This document shows positions 8,478 through 17,879 of a stretch of 64,000 bases of DNA, piece by piece. The stretch is from NCBI GenBank assembly GCA_038526915.1, contig JBCBGF010000003.1, positions 248,001 to 312,000 on the forward strand, read 5' to 3'. The position numbers and the translations under genes are program-made. Numbering within the stretch: the first letter of the stretch is position 1; each line of letters begins with the position of its first letter. The notes beneath the pieces are model-generated. The model made no database searches. It saw only the letters and a list, made by a program, of their open reading frames with translations, and was not told the DNA's origin. The DNA comes from JBCBGF01 sp038526915. Lineage in GTDB: Bacteria; Pseudomonadota; Alphaproteobacteria; Rhodobacterales; Rhodobacteraceae.

Positions 8478-10010
8478 TCAAATCCCCGCCGCGTGCCGGA
8501 CAAGCGTTTCGGGTGTCATCTCGTCGCCCGACACCTCCGCCGCAATCCGCCCTTCGCGCATCACGATCACGCGGTCCGACATGCCCAGGATCTCGGGGAT
8601 TTCCGAACTGACCATGATCACAGCGAGCCCTTGTGCGGCGAGTTCTGCCGTGAACTCATGCACCGCCGCCTTTGATCCGATATCAATCCCCTTGGTCGGC
8701 TCATCAAGGATGATCACCTTGGGCTGCGTGGCCAGCCATTTGGCGATAACAACCTTCTGCTGGTTCCCACCCGAGAGGTTCCCCACATCCGTATCGAGCG
8801 ACGCCGCTCGAAGGTCGAGCCGTTCGGTGTACTCCCGCGCCAGTTTGAACTCCTCAGCCAGCTTCAGAAACCCGTTCTGCGACGTGCGCCCCAGCGATGG
8901 CAGCGTCACGTTCTGAAAGATCGGTAGGGCGGTGATCGCGCCTTGCGTGCCGCGGTCTTCGGGCACGTAGACGATGCCCTTGCCCACCGCGTCGGCAGGG
9001 GACCGGATCACCACCTGTTGCCCGTCGATGGTGACTGTACCGGCGGACGGGCGGGTGATCCCGAAAAGCGATTGCATGAACTCGGATCGCCCCGCGCCGA
9101 CGAGGCCATAGAACCCCAGGATCTCGCCCCGTCGCAGGGAAAAGCTGATCTCGGCAAACTCGGTCGGGTGTTCATAGCCGTCGACGACCAAGACCTCATC
9201 GCCCACATTTCGCGCGCGGTCAGGAAAGATCTGGCTGACATCCCGGCCCACCATCATCTTCACAAGCTCGGCTTCCGACACATCCGCAATCGCACCATCC
9301 CCCACCAGCGCCCCATCACGGAAAACCGTGTAATGATCGGCGATACGAAAGATCTCATCGAACTTGTGGCTGATGAACAGGATCGCCTTGCCCTGGCCTT
9401 TTAGCTCTTCGACCAACTCATAAAGCTCTTCGATCTCTTTCTGGCTGAGCGCGGCGGTCGGCTCGTCCATGATGACCACGCGGGCATCGATGGACAGCGC
9501 CCGTGCGATGGCGACAAGGTGCTTGTTCGCGATGCCAAGGTCTTTCAACCGGGTGCGCGGATCGATATTTGCACCAATCCCGTCAAGAATTTGCCCGGCC
9601 TTCTTCACCATCTCCGCGGTATCGATCAGCCCGAACCGCCCGCGCGGTGCGTGGCCGAGGAAGACGTTTTCTGCAACCGACAGCTCATCGAACAGCACCG
9701 TCTCCTGATGGATCGCGGTGACGCCCGCATCGCCTGCATCCTGTGCCGTTGGAAACCGAACCGGCGCGCCATCGATCTCGATCTGGCCACCATCGGGCTG
9801 GTAGATCCCCGTCAGGATCTTGACGACCGTCGATTTGCCCGCGCCGTTTTCCCCCACCAACGCCGTTACCCGCCCCGGATAAAGCGCAAGCGACACCTCC
9901 GACAGGGCCGTGACGCCCGGAAAGGTCTTTGTCACGGCATTCAGCGCAAGGACCGGCGTATCGGCCTGCGCGCTGACACCCACGGGCGTTTGATCGGGTT
10001 CCATAAGCAT
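8478..10010 (-). CDS. rhaT: Rhamnose ABC transporter ATP-binding protein (double ATPase)
   Basis: A 510-residue protein with two fused ABC ATPase halves, the usual form for ribose- and rhamnose-type importers. The first half has Walker A GENGAGKST (residues 53-61) and Walker B VVIMDEPTAAL. The second half has the signature LSGGNQQKVVIAKWL and Walker B VIILDEPTKGID, while its Walker A is degenerate (YGLVGAGRSE), as is normal in this family. Start codons at residues 1 and 3 are both possible. Cytoplasmic face of the membrane, powering L-rhamnose uptake. Confidence 0.9.
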   Translation of the reverse strand: MLMEPDQTPVGVSAQADTPVLALNAVTKTFPGVTALSEVSLALYPGRVTALVGENGAGKSTVVKILTGIYQPDGGQIEIDGAPVRFPTAQDAGDAGVTAIHQETVLFDELSVAENVFLGHAPRGRFGLIDTAEMVKKAGQILDGIGANIDPRTRLKDLGIANKHLVAIARALSIDARVVIMDEPTAALSQKEIEELYELVEELKGQGKAILFISHKFDEIFRIADHYTVFRDGALVGDGAIADVSEAELVKMMVGRDVSQIFPDRARNVGDEVLVVDGYEHPTEFAEISFSLRRGEILGFYGLVGAGRSEFMQSLFGITRPSAGTVTIDGQQVVIRSPADAVGKGIVYVPEDRGTQGAITALPIFQNVTLPSLGRTSQNGFLKLAEEFKLAREYTERLDLRAASLDTDVGNLSGGNQQKVVIAKWLATQPKVIILDEPTKGIDIGSKAAVHEFTAELAAQGLAVIMVSSEIPEILGMSDRVIVMREGRIAAEVSGDEMTPETLVRHAAGI

Positions 10011-10077
10011 GAAGATGGGCTGCCGTAACGGGAACGTATCGGCGCAGCAGAGGCGCTGCGCCGATCTTTTTCAACGA

Positions 10078-11076
10078 TCAGAAGATGTCTTTGAACTGAT
10101 CGATGTTGGAGGCGTCATAGGTGAACGGATCCGACATCGCCGCCGCGTTGGTCTCATCCAGCGTCACCGATCCCATGCGGCCCGTCGGGATTTCCGCCCC
10201 GGGTTCCGCCGTCGCCGCGCCAGACGCCAGGGCATGCGCGATCATCGTCGCCGAATAGCCCAGGTCGATCGGGTTCCAGATCGCAAAGCTCTTCGTCGCG
10301 CCGGATTCGACACAGCCTGCCATCTCGGACGGCAGGCCAAGACCTGTCACGTTGATCTCTCCGATCTTGCCTGCGTCAGACACCGCCTGACAGGAGGCCA
10401 GGATGCCCACAGTCGTCGGCGCGATGATCGCCTTGAGATCGGGGTAAGTGGCCATGAGCCCCTGCGCTTCACGATAGGATTTATCCGACAGGTCATCGCC
10501 ATAGACCGTGGCGACAAGTTCGATCCCCTCATAATTCGGCAAAACCTCTTCTGCGGCGGCGATCCAGGCGTTCTGGTTCGTGGCCGTGGCCGATGCCGAC
10601 AGGATCGCGACTTGACCGCCATCGGGCATGTGGTCCGCTGCCAGCTTGATAATCGTGTTCCCGATCAGCGGGGTCGACGACGGGTTCAGATGCATCATCC
10701 GCCCTTCTTCGTTGACGCCGGAGTCCCACGAGATCACGGTAATCCCCCGCTGCATCGCACGCTGAAGCGCGGGCGACACCGCATCGGGGTCGTTGGCTGA
10801 GATCGCAATCGCATCAACGCCTTGAGCGATCAGCGCATTGATCACCTCAATCTGACCTTCCGCTGTTGTGTCGGTCGGGCCGGTATAGATGATCTCGACA
10901 TTGCCAAGCTCAGCCGCTGCTTCCTCGGCTCCTTCGGCAGCTGCCTCAAAGAAACCGATCCCCAGCGCCTTGACCACAAGCGCGATCCGCATGTCGTCCT
11001 GCGCATAGGCGGCGCTGCCGGCCATCAGGGCCGCCGCTATCGCGGTACCGCCGAAAATTCTTCTGGTGATGCTCAT
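10078..11076 (-). CDS. rhaS: Rhamnose ABC transporter, periplasmic substrate-binding protein
   Basis: A 332-residue periplasmic binding protein of the sugar (type 1) class. It opens with the signal peptide MSITRRIFGGTAIAAALMAG, ending at AYAQ. The mature part follows the family layout: VVKALGIGFFEAAAEGAEEA, then IDAIAISANDPDAV and an ITVISWDSGVNEEGR hinge strand. GGGAGGA eight bases upstream sets the ATG at 11076, ten codons inside the longer frame. It is the first transporter gene after the DeoR-type regulator, exactly as in Rhizobium. Function: captures L-rhamnose in the periplasm. Confidence 0.9.
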   Translation of the reverse strand: MSITRRIFGGTAIAAALMAGSAAYAQDDMRIALVVKALGIGFFEAAAEGAEEAAAELGNVEIIYTGPTDTTAEGQIEVINALIAQGVDAIAISANDPDAVSPALQRAMQRGITVISWDSGVNEEGRMMHLNPSSTPLIGNTIIKLAADHMPDGGQVAILSASATATNQNAWIAAAEEVLPNYEGIELVATVYGDDLSDKSYREAQGLMATYPDLKAIIAPTTVGILASCQAVSDAGKIGEINVTGLGLPSEMAGCVESGATKSFAIWNPIDLGYSATMIAHALASGAATAEPGAEIPTGRMGSVTLDETNAAAMSDPFTYDASNIDQFKDIF

Positions 11077-11113
11077 GGATAATCCTCCCTGTCGAGCGAT
11101 AGTCATGGTCCGA

Positions 11114-11935
11114 TTAGCTCGAACCCGTTTCAGCCGCGGCGTTCCTTTCCGCCACGATCAGTTTAATCTCAGCAGCCTCCAACATCGCGGCCGCACGGTC
11201 CGAGATGCCTGTATCGGTAATAACAACGTCGATCCGGTCGAGCGGGCACAGAACAAGGCTGGACCGCGCCTCGAACTTGCTGCTGTCGACCAGAACGATC
11301 AGCTCATCGGCCTGTCCCATCAGCTTTTCCTCCGCCTGGATCAGCAGGGGGTCGCCTTCCATCAGGCCCAGCGGACCGATGCCCTGGGCGCCCATGAACA
11401 TGCGGCGTGCATAGAAGTTCCGCGTCACGTCATTTTCAAAGGGAGACAGGATGATGTTCTGTTCCCGGTAGATCGCCCCACCGGGCAGCATCACCGTGTT
11501 CTTTGAATGCTTCAGCAGATGCTCGGCAATGGGAAACGAGTTGGTAAAGACCTGCATCCGGCGATTGGCCAGTGGATGCACCATCTGGAACGTCGTCGTT
11601 CCGCCATTGATGATGATCGGCTCCCCATCCTCGCACAGCTCGACCGCCGCCCCCGCGATGGCCTGCTTTTCATCAATCCGGATGGTTTCGTTGACCGCGA
11701 AGGTCCGGCCACCCAGCCCGACAAACTGCGGCGGCGCGATCGCTTCGGCACCGCCCCGCACGCGGCGCAGCCTCTGTTGCATATGCAGCGTGGCGATGTC
11801 GCGGCGAATGGTGGCCTCTGACGCGCCGGTCAGCCCGCACAGGTCGACCACACTGGCAAAGGGCCGATCCTGAACCGCCGACAGAATGACAGTATGACGC
11901 TCCGTTTCGTGCAAATCCGGCCTCCCTTGACGCAT
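11114..11935 (-). CDS. rhaR: DeoR-family transcriptional regulator of rhamnose use
   Basis: A DeoR/GlpR-type regulator of about 273 residues. The N-terminal helix-turn-helix is visible at DLCGLTGASEATIRRDIATL, followed by RLRRVRGGAEA. The C-terminal sugar-phosphate sensor domain contains the expected IIINGGTTT and VMLPGGAIYRE strands. Start choice is open: ATG at 11935 is given, but a TTG at 11914 has GGGAGG six bases upstream and would begin at LHETERH, the usual start region of the family. A still earlier TTG at 11965 lies inside the palindrome and is unlikely. Likely effector: a phosphorylated rhamnose intermediate (inference). Confidence 0.88.
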   Translation of the reverse strand: MRQGRPDLHETERHTVILSAVQDRPFASVVDLCGLTGASEATIRRDIATLHMQQRLRRVRGGAEAIAPPQFVGLGGRTFAVNETIRIDEKQAIAGAAVELCEDGEPIIINGGTTTFQMVHPLANRRMQVFTNSFPIAEHLLKHSKNTVMLPGGAIYREQNIILSPFENDVTRNFYARRMFMGAQGIGPLGLMEGDPLLIQAEEKLMGQADELIVLVDSSKFEARSSLVLCPLDRIDVVITDTGISDRAAAMLEAAEIKLIVAERNAAAETGSS

Positions 11936-11960
11936 CACGATGTGCAGATTCTCCGCACCT

Positions 11961-12031
11961 GTCAATCACAAACAATCACGTTCAATCATTCTGCAGTGCA
12001 GCATGATTACTTGTGATTGGTTTTGATTGAC
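11961..12031. promoter_or_regulatory. 71-bp nested palindrome, probable RhaR operator between divergent rhamnose arms
   Basis: The outer arms GTCAATCACAAACAATCAC (11961-11979) and GTGATTGGTTTTGATTGAC (12013-12031) are reverse complements at 17 of 19 positions. Inside them AATCAT (11984-11989) pairs with ATGATT (12003-12008), and at the centre is CTGCA-G-TGCAG (11991-12001). All three pairs share one axis at base 11996. The half-sites repeat a TGATTG motif, which suits a multimeric DeoR-family protein binding several turns of DNA and controlling both directions. Confidence 0.8.
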
Positions 12032-12101
12032 AAAGCCCCATACCTCCCGCACCTTCCGGCAAAGCGCCGATCCGAAATTCGGACACAGCCGGGAGGGCAA
12101 G

Positions 12102-14204
12102 ATGCTGAAAACTGTGGAAAAGCAGCCGCTTGAGAACCTGTGGGACGACGGGGCAGCGGCCGGAATGAGCGAGTCAGAAAAGCTGCTTTATCGTTCGAAC
12201 CTTCTGGGGTCCGACAAGCGCATCACCAACTACGGCGGCGGCAACACCTCGGCCAAGGTGATTGAGCGGGATCCGCTGACCGGCAAGGAGGTCGAGGTGC
12301 TGTGGGTCAAGGGCTCAGGCGGCGATATCGGCTCGATCAAGATGGACGGGTTTGCCACGCTTTACATGGACAAGCTGATTGGCCTGAAAGACCTCTATCG
12401 CGGCGTGGAGTTCGAGGATGAGATGGTCGGTTATCTCCCCCATTGCACCTTCAAACTGAACCCCCGCGCCGCCTCCATCGACACGCCCCTCCATGCTTAT
12501 GTGCCGCAAAGACACGTCGATCACCTGCACCCCGACGCGATCATCGCTATTGCCGCGTCGAAGAATTCCCGCGAACTGACGCAGGAGATTTTTGGGGATG
12601 AAATCGGCTGGCTGCCGTGGAAACGCCCGGGGTTCGAGCTTGGGCTTTGGCTGGAAGACTTCTGCAAGAAAAACCCGGATGCCAAAGGAGTGGTATTGGA
12701 ATCCCACGGTCTCTTCACCTGGGCCGATGATGCCAAGGCATGCTACGCGCTGTCGCTCGCGATTATCCAGAAGGCGATGGATTGGTTCGAGGGCAAGGCG
12801 GGCGACGTCCCGGCCTTTGGTGGTGCTATTCACGAGAGCCTGTTGCCCGCCGACCGCCGCGCGGTTGCCGCCCGCCTGATGCCCGCCATCCGCGGCATGG
12901 TGTCGGGCAAGCAGCACATGGTGGGCCACTTTGAGGATAGCGATACCGTTCTGGAGTTCGTTAACGCTCGCGACATGCGCCCGCTCGCGGCCCTTGGCAC
13001 ATCCTGCCCCGACCACTTCCTGCGCACGAAAATCCGCCCGCTGGTGGTGGATTTCGACCCCGCCCAAAACAACATCGACGCCGTGCTTGACGGTCTGCCC
13101 GCCCAAGTCGCCGCCTATCGCGAGGACTACGCCGCCTATTACGAACGCTGTAAACACGACGACAGCCCCGCCATCCGCGATCCCAACGCAGTGGTCTACC
13201 TCGTGCCCGGCGTCGGTATGATCACCTTTGCCAAGGACAAGGCCACCGCCCGCATTTCGGGCGAGTTCTACGTCAACGCCATCAACGTGATGCGCGGCGC
13301 ATCATCCGTCAGCGAATACGTGGGCCTGCCCGAACAGGAAGCCTTCGACATCGAATACTGGCTGCTGGAAGAGGCCAAGCTGCAGCGTATGCCCAAGCCC
13401 AAATCGCTGGCGGGCCGCATCGCGCTTGTCACCGGCGGGGCAGGGGGCATCGGCGCCGCGACAGCGGAACGCTACCTGTCGGAAGGCGCCTGTGTGGTGC
13501 TGGCGGATATCGACGGGGACGCTGTTGATGCGGTGGCAACGAGCCTGTCTTCTCAATACTCGCCTGACGTGGTGCGCAGCGTTACAATGGACGTGACCGA
13601 CGAGCATGCCGTCGCCCAGGCCTATGCCGATGCGGCGGTAGAGTTCGGTGGCATCGACATCCTTGTGTCGAACGCGGGCATCGCGTCGTCTGCGCCGGTC
13701 GAAGACACCTCGCTCGCGCTCTGGAACAAGAACATGGACATCCTGTCCACCGGCTATTTCCTCGTCAGCCGCGAGGCGTTCAAGATCCTGCGCACCCAGG
13801 GGATCGGCGGCTCGATCGTCTTCATCGCCTCGAAAAACGCCCTCGCGGCCAGCCCGAACGCCTCGGCCTATTGCACGGCCAAAGCCTCGGAATTGCACCT
13901 GGCCCGCTGCCTCGCCCTCGAAGGGGCAGAGGCCGGGATCCGCGTGAATGTGGTCAACCCCGACGCCGTCCTGCGCGGCTCGCGCATTTGGGAGGGCGAG
14001 TGGCTGGATCAGCGGGCCTCGACCTATGGCACCGACAAGGACGGGCTGGAGGAGATGTATCGCCAGCGCTCGCTTCTGAAACGGTCGGTCTTGCCCGAAG
14101 ATATCGCCGAGGCTGCCTATTTCTTCGCCTCCGACCAGTCCGCCAAATCCACCGGCAACATCATCAATGTCGATGCCGGCAACGTTCAGGCCTTCACGCG
14201 CTAG
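12102..14204 (+). CDS. rhaD: Bifunctional rhamnulose-1-phosphate aldolase / short-chain alcohol dehydrogenase
   Basis: A 700-residue fusion. Residues about 1-430 are a class II aldolase/adducin-type zinc enzyme (ITNYGGGNTSAK, QRHVDHLHPDAII with candidate metal histidines, VLESHGLFTW). Residues about 440-700 are a short-chain dehydrogenase with TGGAGGIG near 444 and the catalytic YCTAK at 590-594. The aldolase splits rhamnulose 1-phosphate into dihydroxyacetone phosphate and L-lactaldehyde; the dehydrogenase half is thought to oxidise lactaldehyde to lactate. GGGAGGG just before the ATG at 12102 fixes the start. It is divergent from the regulator and transporter arm. Confidence 0.92.
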   Translation: MLKTVEKQPLENLWDDGAAAGMSESEKLLYRSNLLGSDKRITNYGGGNTSAKVIERDPLTGKEVEVLWVKGSGGDIGSIKMDGFATLYMDKLIGLKDLYRGVEFEDEMVGYLPHCTFKLNPRAASIDTPLHAYVPQRHVDHLHPDAIIAIAASKNSRELTQEIFGDEIGWLPWKRPGFELGLWLEDFCKKNPDAKGVVLESHGLFTWADDAKACYALSLAIIQKAMDWFEGKAGDVPAFGGAIHESLLPADRRAVAARLMPAIRGMVSGKQHMVGHFEDSDTVLEFVNARDMRPLAALGTSCPDHFLRTKIRPLVVDFDPAQNNIDAVLDGLPAQVAAYREDYAAYYERCKHDDSPAIRDPNAVVYLVPGVGMITFAKDKATARISGEFYVNAINVMRGASSVSEYVGLPEQEAFDIEYWLLEEAKLQRMPKPKSLAGRIALVTGGAGGIGAATAERYLSEGACVVLADIDGDAVDAVATSLSSQYSPDVVRSVTMDVTDEHAVAQAYADAAVEFGGIDILVSNAGIASSAPVEDTSLALWNKNMDILSTGYFLVSREAFKILRTQGIGGSIVFIASKNALAASPNASAYCTAKASELHLARCLALEGAEAGIRVNVVNPDAVLRGSRIWEGEWLDQRASTYGTDKDGLEEMYRQRSLLKRSVLPEDIAEAAYFFASDQSAKSTGNIINVDAGNVQAFTR

Positions 14205-14215
14205 GGGGGGCCGGC

Positions 14216-15454
14216 ATGACCTATGAAATTGCGAAACAGGCCTTCGCCGACTGGGGCGTCGATACCGAGGCGGCGCTTGAACGCCTCGCCACGATCCCGA
14301 TCTCGATGCATTGCTGGCAAGGCGACGATGTCGTGGGGTTCGAGGGGCAAAGCGGCACCTCCGGCGGCGGCATCCAGGCCACCGGCAACCACCCCGGCCG
14401 CGCCCGCACCCCGGATGAGCTGCGCGCCGACCTCGAATTCGCCTATGCTCAGATCCCCGGCACCCACCGGCTGAACCTGCACGCGATGTATCTCGACACC
14501 GACGAGACGCCGGACCGGGATGAAATCGAGTTTCACCACTTCGCCCCGTGGGTCGACTGGGCAAGGGATCAGGGGATCGGCCTTGATTTCAATCCGACCT
14601 TCTTTGCGCATGCAAACGCGGACGACAACCTGACCCTCAGCCACCCCGATCAGGGCATCCGCGATTTTTGGATCGAACACGGTCGCCGCACGCGCGAGAT
14701 CGCGGCGCAGATGGGCGCGGCTTTGGGGTCTTCGGCGGTCAACAACATCTGGGTGCCCGACGGCTACAAGGATATTCCGGTCGACCGGATGGCCGCGCGC
14801 GCACGGCTTGAGGCCTCGCTCGATGCCATGTGCGCCACGGCGCTCGACCCCGCGCACATGGTCGATGCGGTCGAAAGCAAGCTCTTCGGCATCGGGGTCG
14901 AGGCCTGCACCGTGGGCAGCCACGAGTTCTACATGGGCTATGCCATCCGCAAGGGCACGCTTCTCTGCCTCGACATGGGCCATTTCCACCCGACCGAGAA
15001 CATCGCGGACAAGCTGAGCGCGGTGGCACTCTCTCTTGATGAGATCCTACTCCACGTCTCGCGCCCCATGCGGTGGGACAGCGATCATGTGATCCTTCTC
15101 AATGACGACATTCAGGCAATGGCAAACGAGCTGGTGTTTGCCGATCTTCTGGACCGCACCCGCATCGGGCTCGATTTCTTCGACGCAACGATCAGCCGGA
15201 CCGCCGCCTGGGTGATCGGGACGCGGAACATGCAGAAGGCTCTGCTGAGATCGCTTCTGATGCCGCAAGAAAAACTGAAGCAGGCGGAGCATGCGCTCGA
15301 CTTCACCAAACGTCTGATCCTCACCGAAGAGCTGAAAGACCTGCCATTCGGCGCCGTCTGGGATCAGTTCTGTACGCGCCACGACGTGCCAACGGGCCTC
15401 GCCCTGGCACAATCGCTCGAACGCTATCAGCAGAGTGTCAGCGGACGCGGGTAG
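14216..15454 (+). CDS. rhaI: L-rhamnose isomerase
   Basis: A 412-residue TIM-barrel isomerase of the Pseudomonas stutzeri/rhizobial RhaI type, converting L-rhamnose to L-rhamnulose. The barrel holds conserved metal- and substrate-side strings SMHCWQGDDVVGFE, LDFNPTFFAHA, GVEACTVGSHEFYMGYA, DMGHFHPTEN and SRPMRWDSDHVILLNDD. The ATG at 14216 follows the aldolase stop by 11 bases, with a G-rich ribosome-binding stretch between them. The frame is open far upstream into the aldolase gene, but that part is a shadow. Second and last gene of the plus-strand rhamnose operon. Confidence 0.93.
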   Translation: MTYEIAKQAFADWGVDTEAALERLATIPISMHCWQGDDVVGFEGQSGTSGGGIQATGNHPGRARTPDELRADLEFAYAQIPGTHRLNLHAMYLDTDETPDRDEIEFHHFAPWVDWARDQGIGLDFNPTFFAHANADDNLTLSHPDQGIRDFWIEHGRRTREIAAQMGAALGSSAVNNIWVPDGYKDIPVDRMAARARLEASLDAMCATALDPAHMVDAVESKLFGIGVEACTVGSHEFYMGYAIRKGTLLCLDMGHFHPTENIADKLSAVALSLDEILLHVSRPMRWDSDHVILLNDDIQAMANELVFADLLDRTRIGLDFFDATISRTAAWVIGTRNMQKALLRSLLMPQEKLKQAEHALDFTKRLILTEELKDLPFGAVWDQFCTRHDVPTGLALAQSLERYQQSVSGRG

Positions 15455-15460
15455 GGCGCT

Positions 15461-16825
15461 CTAGTTGACCCGCACCTCCTGCCGGGTCAACTCGCCCTGC
15501 ACCGCGCCGATATCGATGTCGCGCGTCCCGCGATTGGTGCGCACCACCTGCGCCGCGGCAATTCCGGCACCCTGTCCCATCACCGCGCAGCACGACATGT
15601 TTCGCGTGGCCGCATGGGCGATCCGGTCCCCGCCCGACGACCGCCCGGCCACCAGTAGCCCGTCCACTTTCTGGGGCAGCATCGACCGATAGGGGATATG
15701 CATATACCGCCCCGTCGTGGGCAGGATCAGGATGCCGTATCCATCGATGAACTCAGGGTAAATCCCAATGGAGTCCTCAAAGCGCCCCTCTTCGCGCACG
15801 TCTGCCTCGGTCATATTATAGACCGCATCGATCTTGCGCGTATCGCGCACCCCCAGCGTCATCCCAAAGTTCCGCAGCCGCGCCCCTTCACAGCCCGGCA
15901 TGTATCGCCGCAGTGCCTCGATGGCGAGCATCGCCTGACGGCGGCCTTCGATCTCGCCCTGGGTCAGGCTGTCGGGATCCGTCCCATCCACTGCGTCCAG
16001 ATGCACCAGGTTCATATAGGTCAGCTCACCCGTGTCATGGACCGCACCCCAGGTGCCTGCGATGGTGTTCAGATGCGGCGGGATCAGCCCCTCCGTGATC
16101 GCTTGATCGAAAGGCTTCTTGATGAAAGGGGAAAACATATCGTCTTCCTTGCCCGAGGTCTCGATCGTCCACTCACCACCGCCGCCCCAATCCTTGTAGG
16201 TCTGCGGATCGGCCTCGATCCCCTTCACAAAGGCTTTCTTGTCCACACCGGCCAGATGGAACATCACCGAGGCGGCCATCATCTCTTCCCGCGGGGTCAT
16301 GTGGGTGGGGGCCCCGGCCCGGTGGGCGACATCCGCGTCGCCTGTCGCATCGATCACCACCTTGCCCAGGATCGCCTCACGCCCGGCCTTGCTTTCGGTG
16401 ACAACGCCGATGATCCTGTCGCCATCCATGGCGGGTGCCACAAATTGACGATGCAGCATCGGATGGATCCCGGCCTCTTCCACCAGCCGGTCAGCGACGA
16501 TCTTGAACCCCTCGCTGTCAAGCTCATAGCTCAGCGACTGGCTCTCTGGCACGGCGGCACCCATCTCCTTCGCGCGCTCCTCAAACTCGCGCCCGATGCC
16601 GCCTGCCTCCACTGTGGCTTCATGCCGATACCAGGCAAAGCCCTCGACCCCGACCGCGGTGATATTGCCGCCGAAACAGCCAAACCGCTCGACCAGCGCC
16701 ACCTCGACGCCCGCACGCGCCGCGGCCAGCGCCGCCGCCAGCCCCGCTGGCCCGGACCCCACGACGATCACATCGGTTTGATGCACAACGCTTACTTGCT
16801 TGGCGGGTTCAGTGATGTGACGCAT
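15461..16825 (-). CDS. FAD-dependent oxidoreductase
   Basis: A 454-residue flavoprotein. The dinucleotide-binding motif VVGSGPAGLAAALAAARAG lies near residues 22-40, followed by FGCFGGNITAVGVEGF. VIDATGDADVAHRAGAP and the C-terminal PQKVDGLLVAGRSSGGDRI are characteristic of the FAD_oxidored (fumarate-reductase-like) family. The substrate is unknown. It converges on rhaI with only six bases between stop codons, so it is probably not part of the rhamnose unit, although a role with sugar-acid intermediates cannot be excluded. No signal peptide, so cytoplasmic. Confidence 0.8.
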   Translation of the reverse strand: MRHITEPAKQVSVVHQTDVIVVGSGPAGLAAALAAARAGVEVALVERFGCFGGNITAVGVEGFAWYRHEATVEAGGIGREFEERAKEMGAAVPESQSLSYELDSEGFKIVADRLVEEAGIHPMLHRQFVAPAMDGDRIIGVVTESKAGREAILGKVVIDATGDADVAHRAGAPTHMTPREEMMAASVMFHLAGVDKKAFVKGIEADPQTYKDWGGGGEWTIETSGKEDDMFSPFIKKPFDQAITEGLIPPHLNTIAGTWGAVHDTGELTYMNLVHLDAVDGTDPDSLTQGEIEGRRQAMLAIEALRRYMPGCEGARLRNFGMTLGVRDTRKIDAVYNMTEADVREEGRFEDSIGIYPEFIDGYGILILPTTGRYMHIPYRSMLPQKVDGLLVAGRSSGGDRIAHAATRNMSCCAVMGQGAGIAAAQVVRTNRGTRDIDIGAVQGELTRQEVRVN

Positions 16826-16898
16826 TCCGGCTTACCCTATCTCGATATCGCACCAGCCGTAGCATGGGCGCCCGCCCTTTGCGATGCACACAAAGCGC

Positions 16899-17879
16899 CT
16901 AGTGCCGCCGGACCGCACGCGGGGCCGGGGAGCGCTTCCCTTCCCGCACAAAAACATAGACCCCGGCCACAGCGATCAGCACGATGCCTGACAGGACCCA
17001 GGCATCAGGCAAATGCGCGAACACGACCCAGCCCCAGAAGATCGACAGGGGCAGGGCGGCATATTCATAGGGTGCGATGGTGGCGGGGCTGGCCAGGCGA
17101 TAGGCCTGTGACAGCGAATAACCGATGACGGTCGACATGCAGCCGAGGATCACGAAAAACACCACATCCCCGGGCGCGGGCCAGATCCACGCACGCAGCA
17201 GAAACTTCAGGCTTTCGCTTTCCACCATCCCTTCATAACGCCCATCCCCCGCAACGGCCCAGAACACGATGCTGACACAGATGAACATCGCCTGAATGTA
17301 GACTGCCATGGCCGAGGCTTTCGAAGTCACCCCCAGGCTTCGCGTCAGGATCTGCATGCAAGCATAGGCAAACGCAGCCAAAATCGGCAAAAGCAAAACC
17401 AATCGGCTCGGGGCTTCATCTCCTGCCTCAGCCCCCGGTCGCAACATAATGATAACGCCCAGGAAACCAACGATCACGGCCGCCCACCGCCGCGCCCCCA
17501 CGCGTTCGCCCAGAAACGGGATCGACAGCAGCGTGATAAACAGCGGCGCCACAAAGAACAGCGCCGTCGCATCCGCCAAGGGGATCACAGCCAGTGCGGC
17601 GAAGAACGTCATGTTCGCGAACACGATGCAGGCACCGCGCAACACATGCAGCCCGATCCGGTTGGTGCGCAAAATCATGAACCCGCCCTCAAGCTGCAAC
17701 AGCATTAGGCTAAAGCAGATCCCGATGGCGGAGCGGACAAACACCATCTGGTGCAAGGGGTATTCGCCTGACAGGTGCTTGATCAGCATATCGTTGATCG
17801 AAATGCCGACCATGCCCAGCAGGATGAACGCAATGCCCAAGCCGGGCCTGTCTGCCGTGCTGTGCGTGTCAGACGCCAT
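16899..17879 (-). CDS. DMT superfamily (EamA) transporter
   Basis: A 326-residue inner-membrane protein with about ten hydrophobic segments arranged as two EamA repeats. The first begins near LGIAFILLGMVGISINDMLI and the second near PILAAFAYACMQILTRSLG. Family members export metabolites such as amino acids or nucleosides; the substrate here is unknown. I prefer the ATG at 17879 (MASDTHSTADRPG) to the frame's earlier start, because the membrane repeat begins about 15 residues later and the extension carries no conserved sequence. Confidence 0.82.
   Translation of the reverse strand: MASDTHSTADRPGLGIAFILLGMVGISINDMLIKHLSGEYPLHQMVFVRSAIGICFSLMLLQLEGGFMILRTNRIGLHVLRGACIVFANMTFFAALAVIPLADATALFFVAPLFITLLSIPFLGERVGARRWAAVIVGFLGVIIMLRPGAEAGDEAPSRLVLLLPILAAFAYACMQILTRSLGVTSKASAMAVYIQAMFICVSIVFWAVAGDGRYEGMVESESLKFLLRAWIWPAPGDVVFFVILGCMSTVIGYSLSQAYRLASPATIAPYEYAALPLSIFWGWVVFAHLPDAWVLSGIVLIAVAGVYVFVREGKRSPAPRAVRRH

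Noticed and set aside
13302..14564. A 420-codon minus-strand frame opposite rhaD and rhaI
   Set aside because: Arginine- and glycine-rich shadow of high-GC coding DNA; the opposite strand encodes well-conserved SDR and isomerase sequences.
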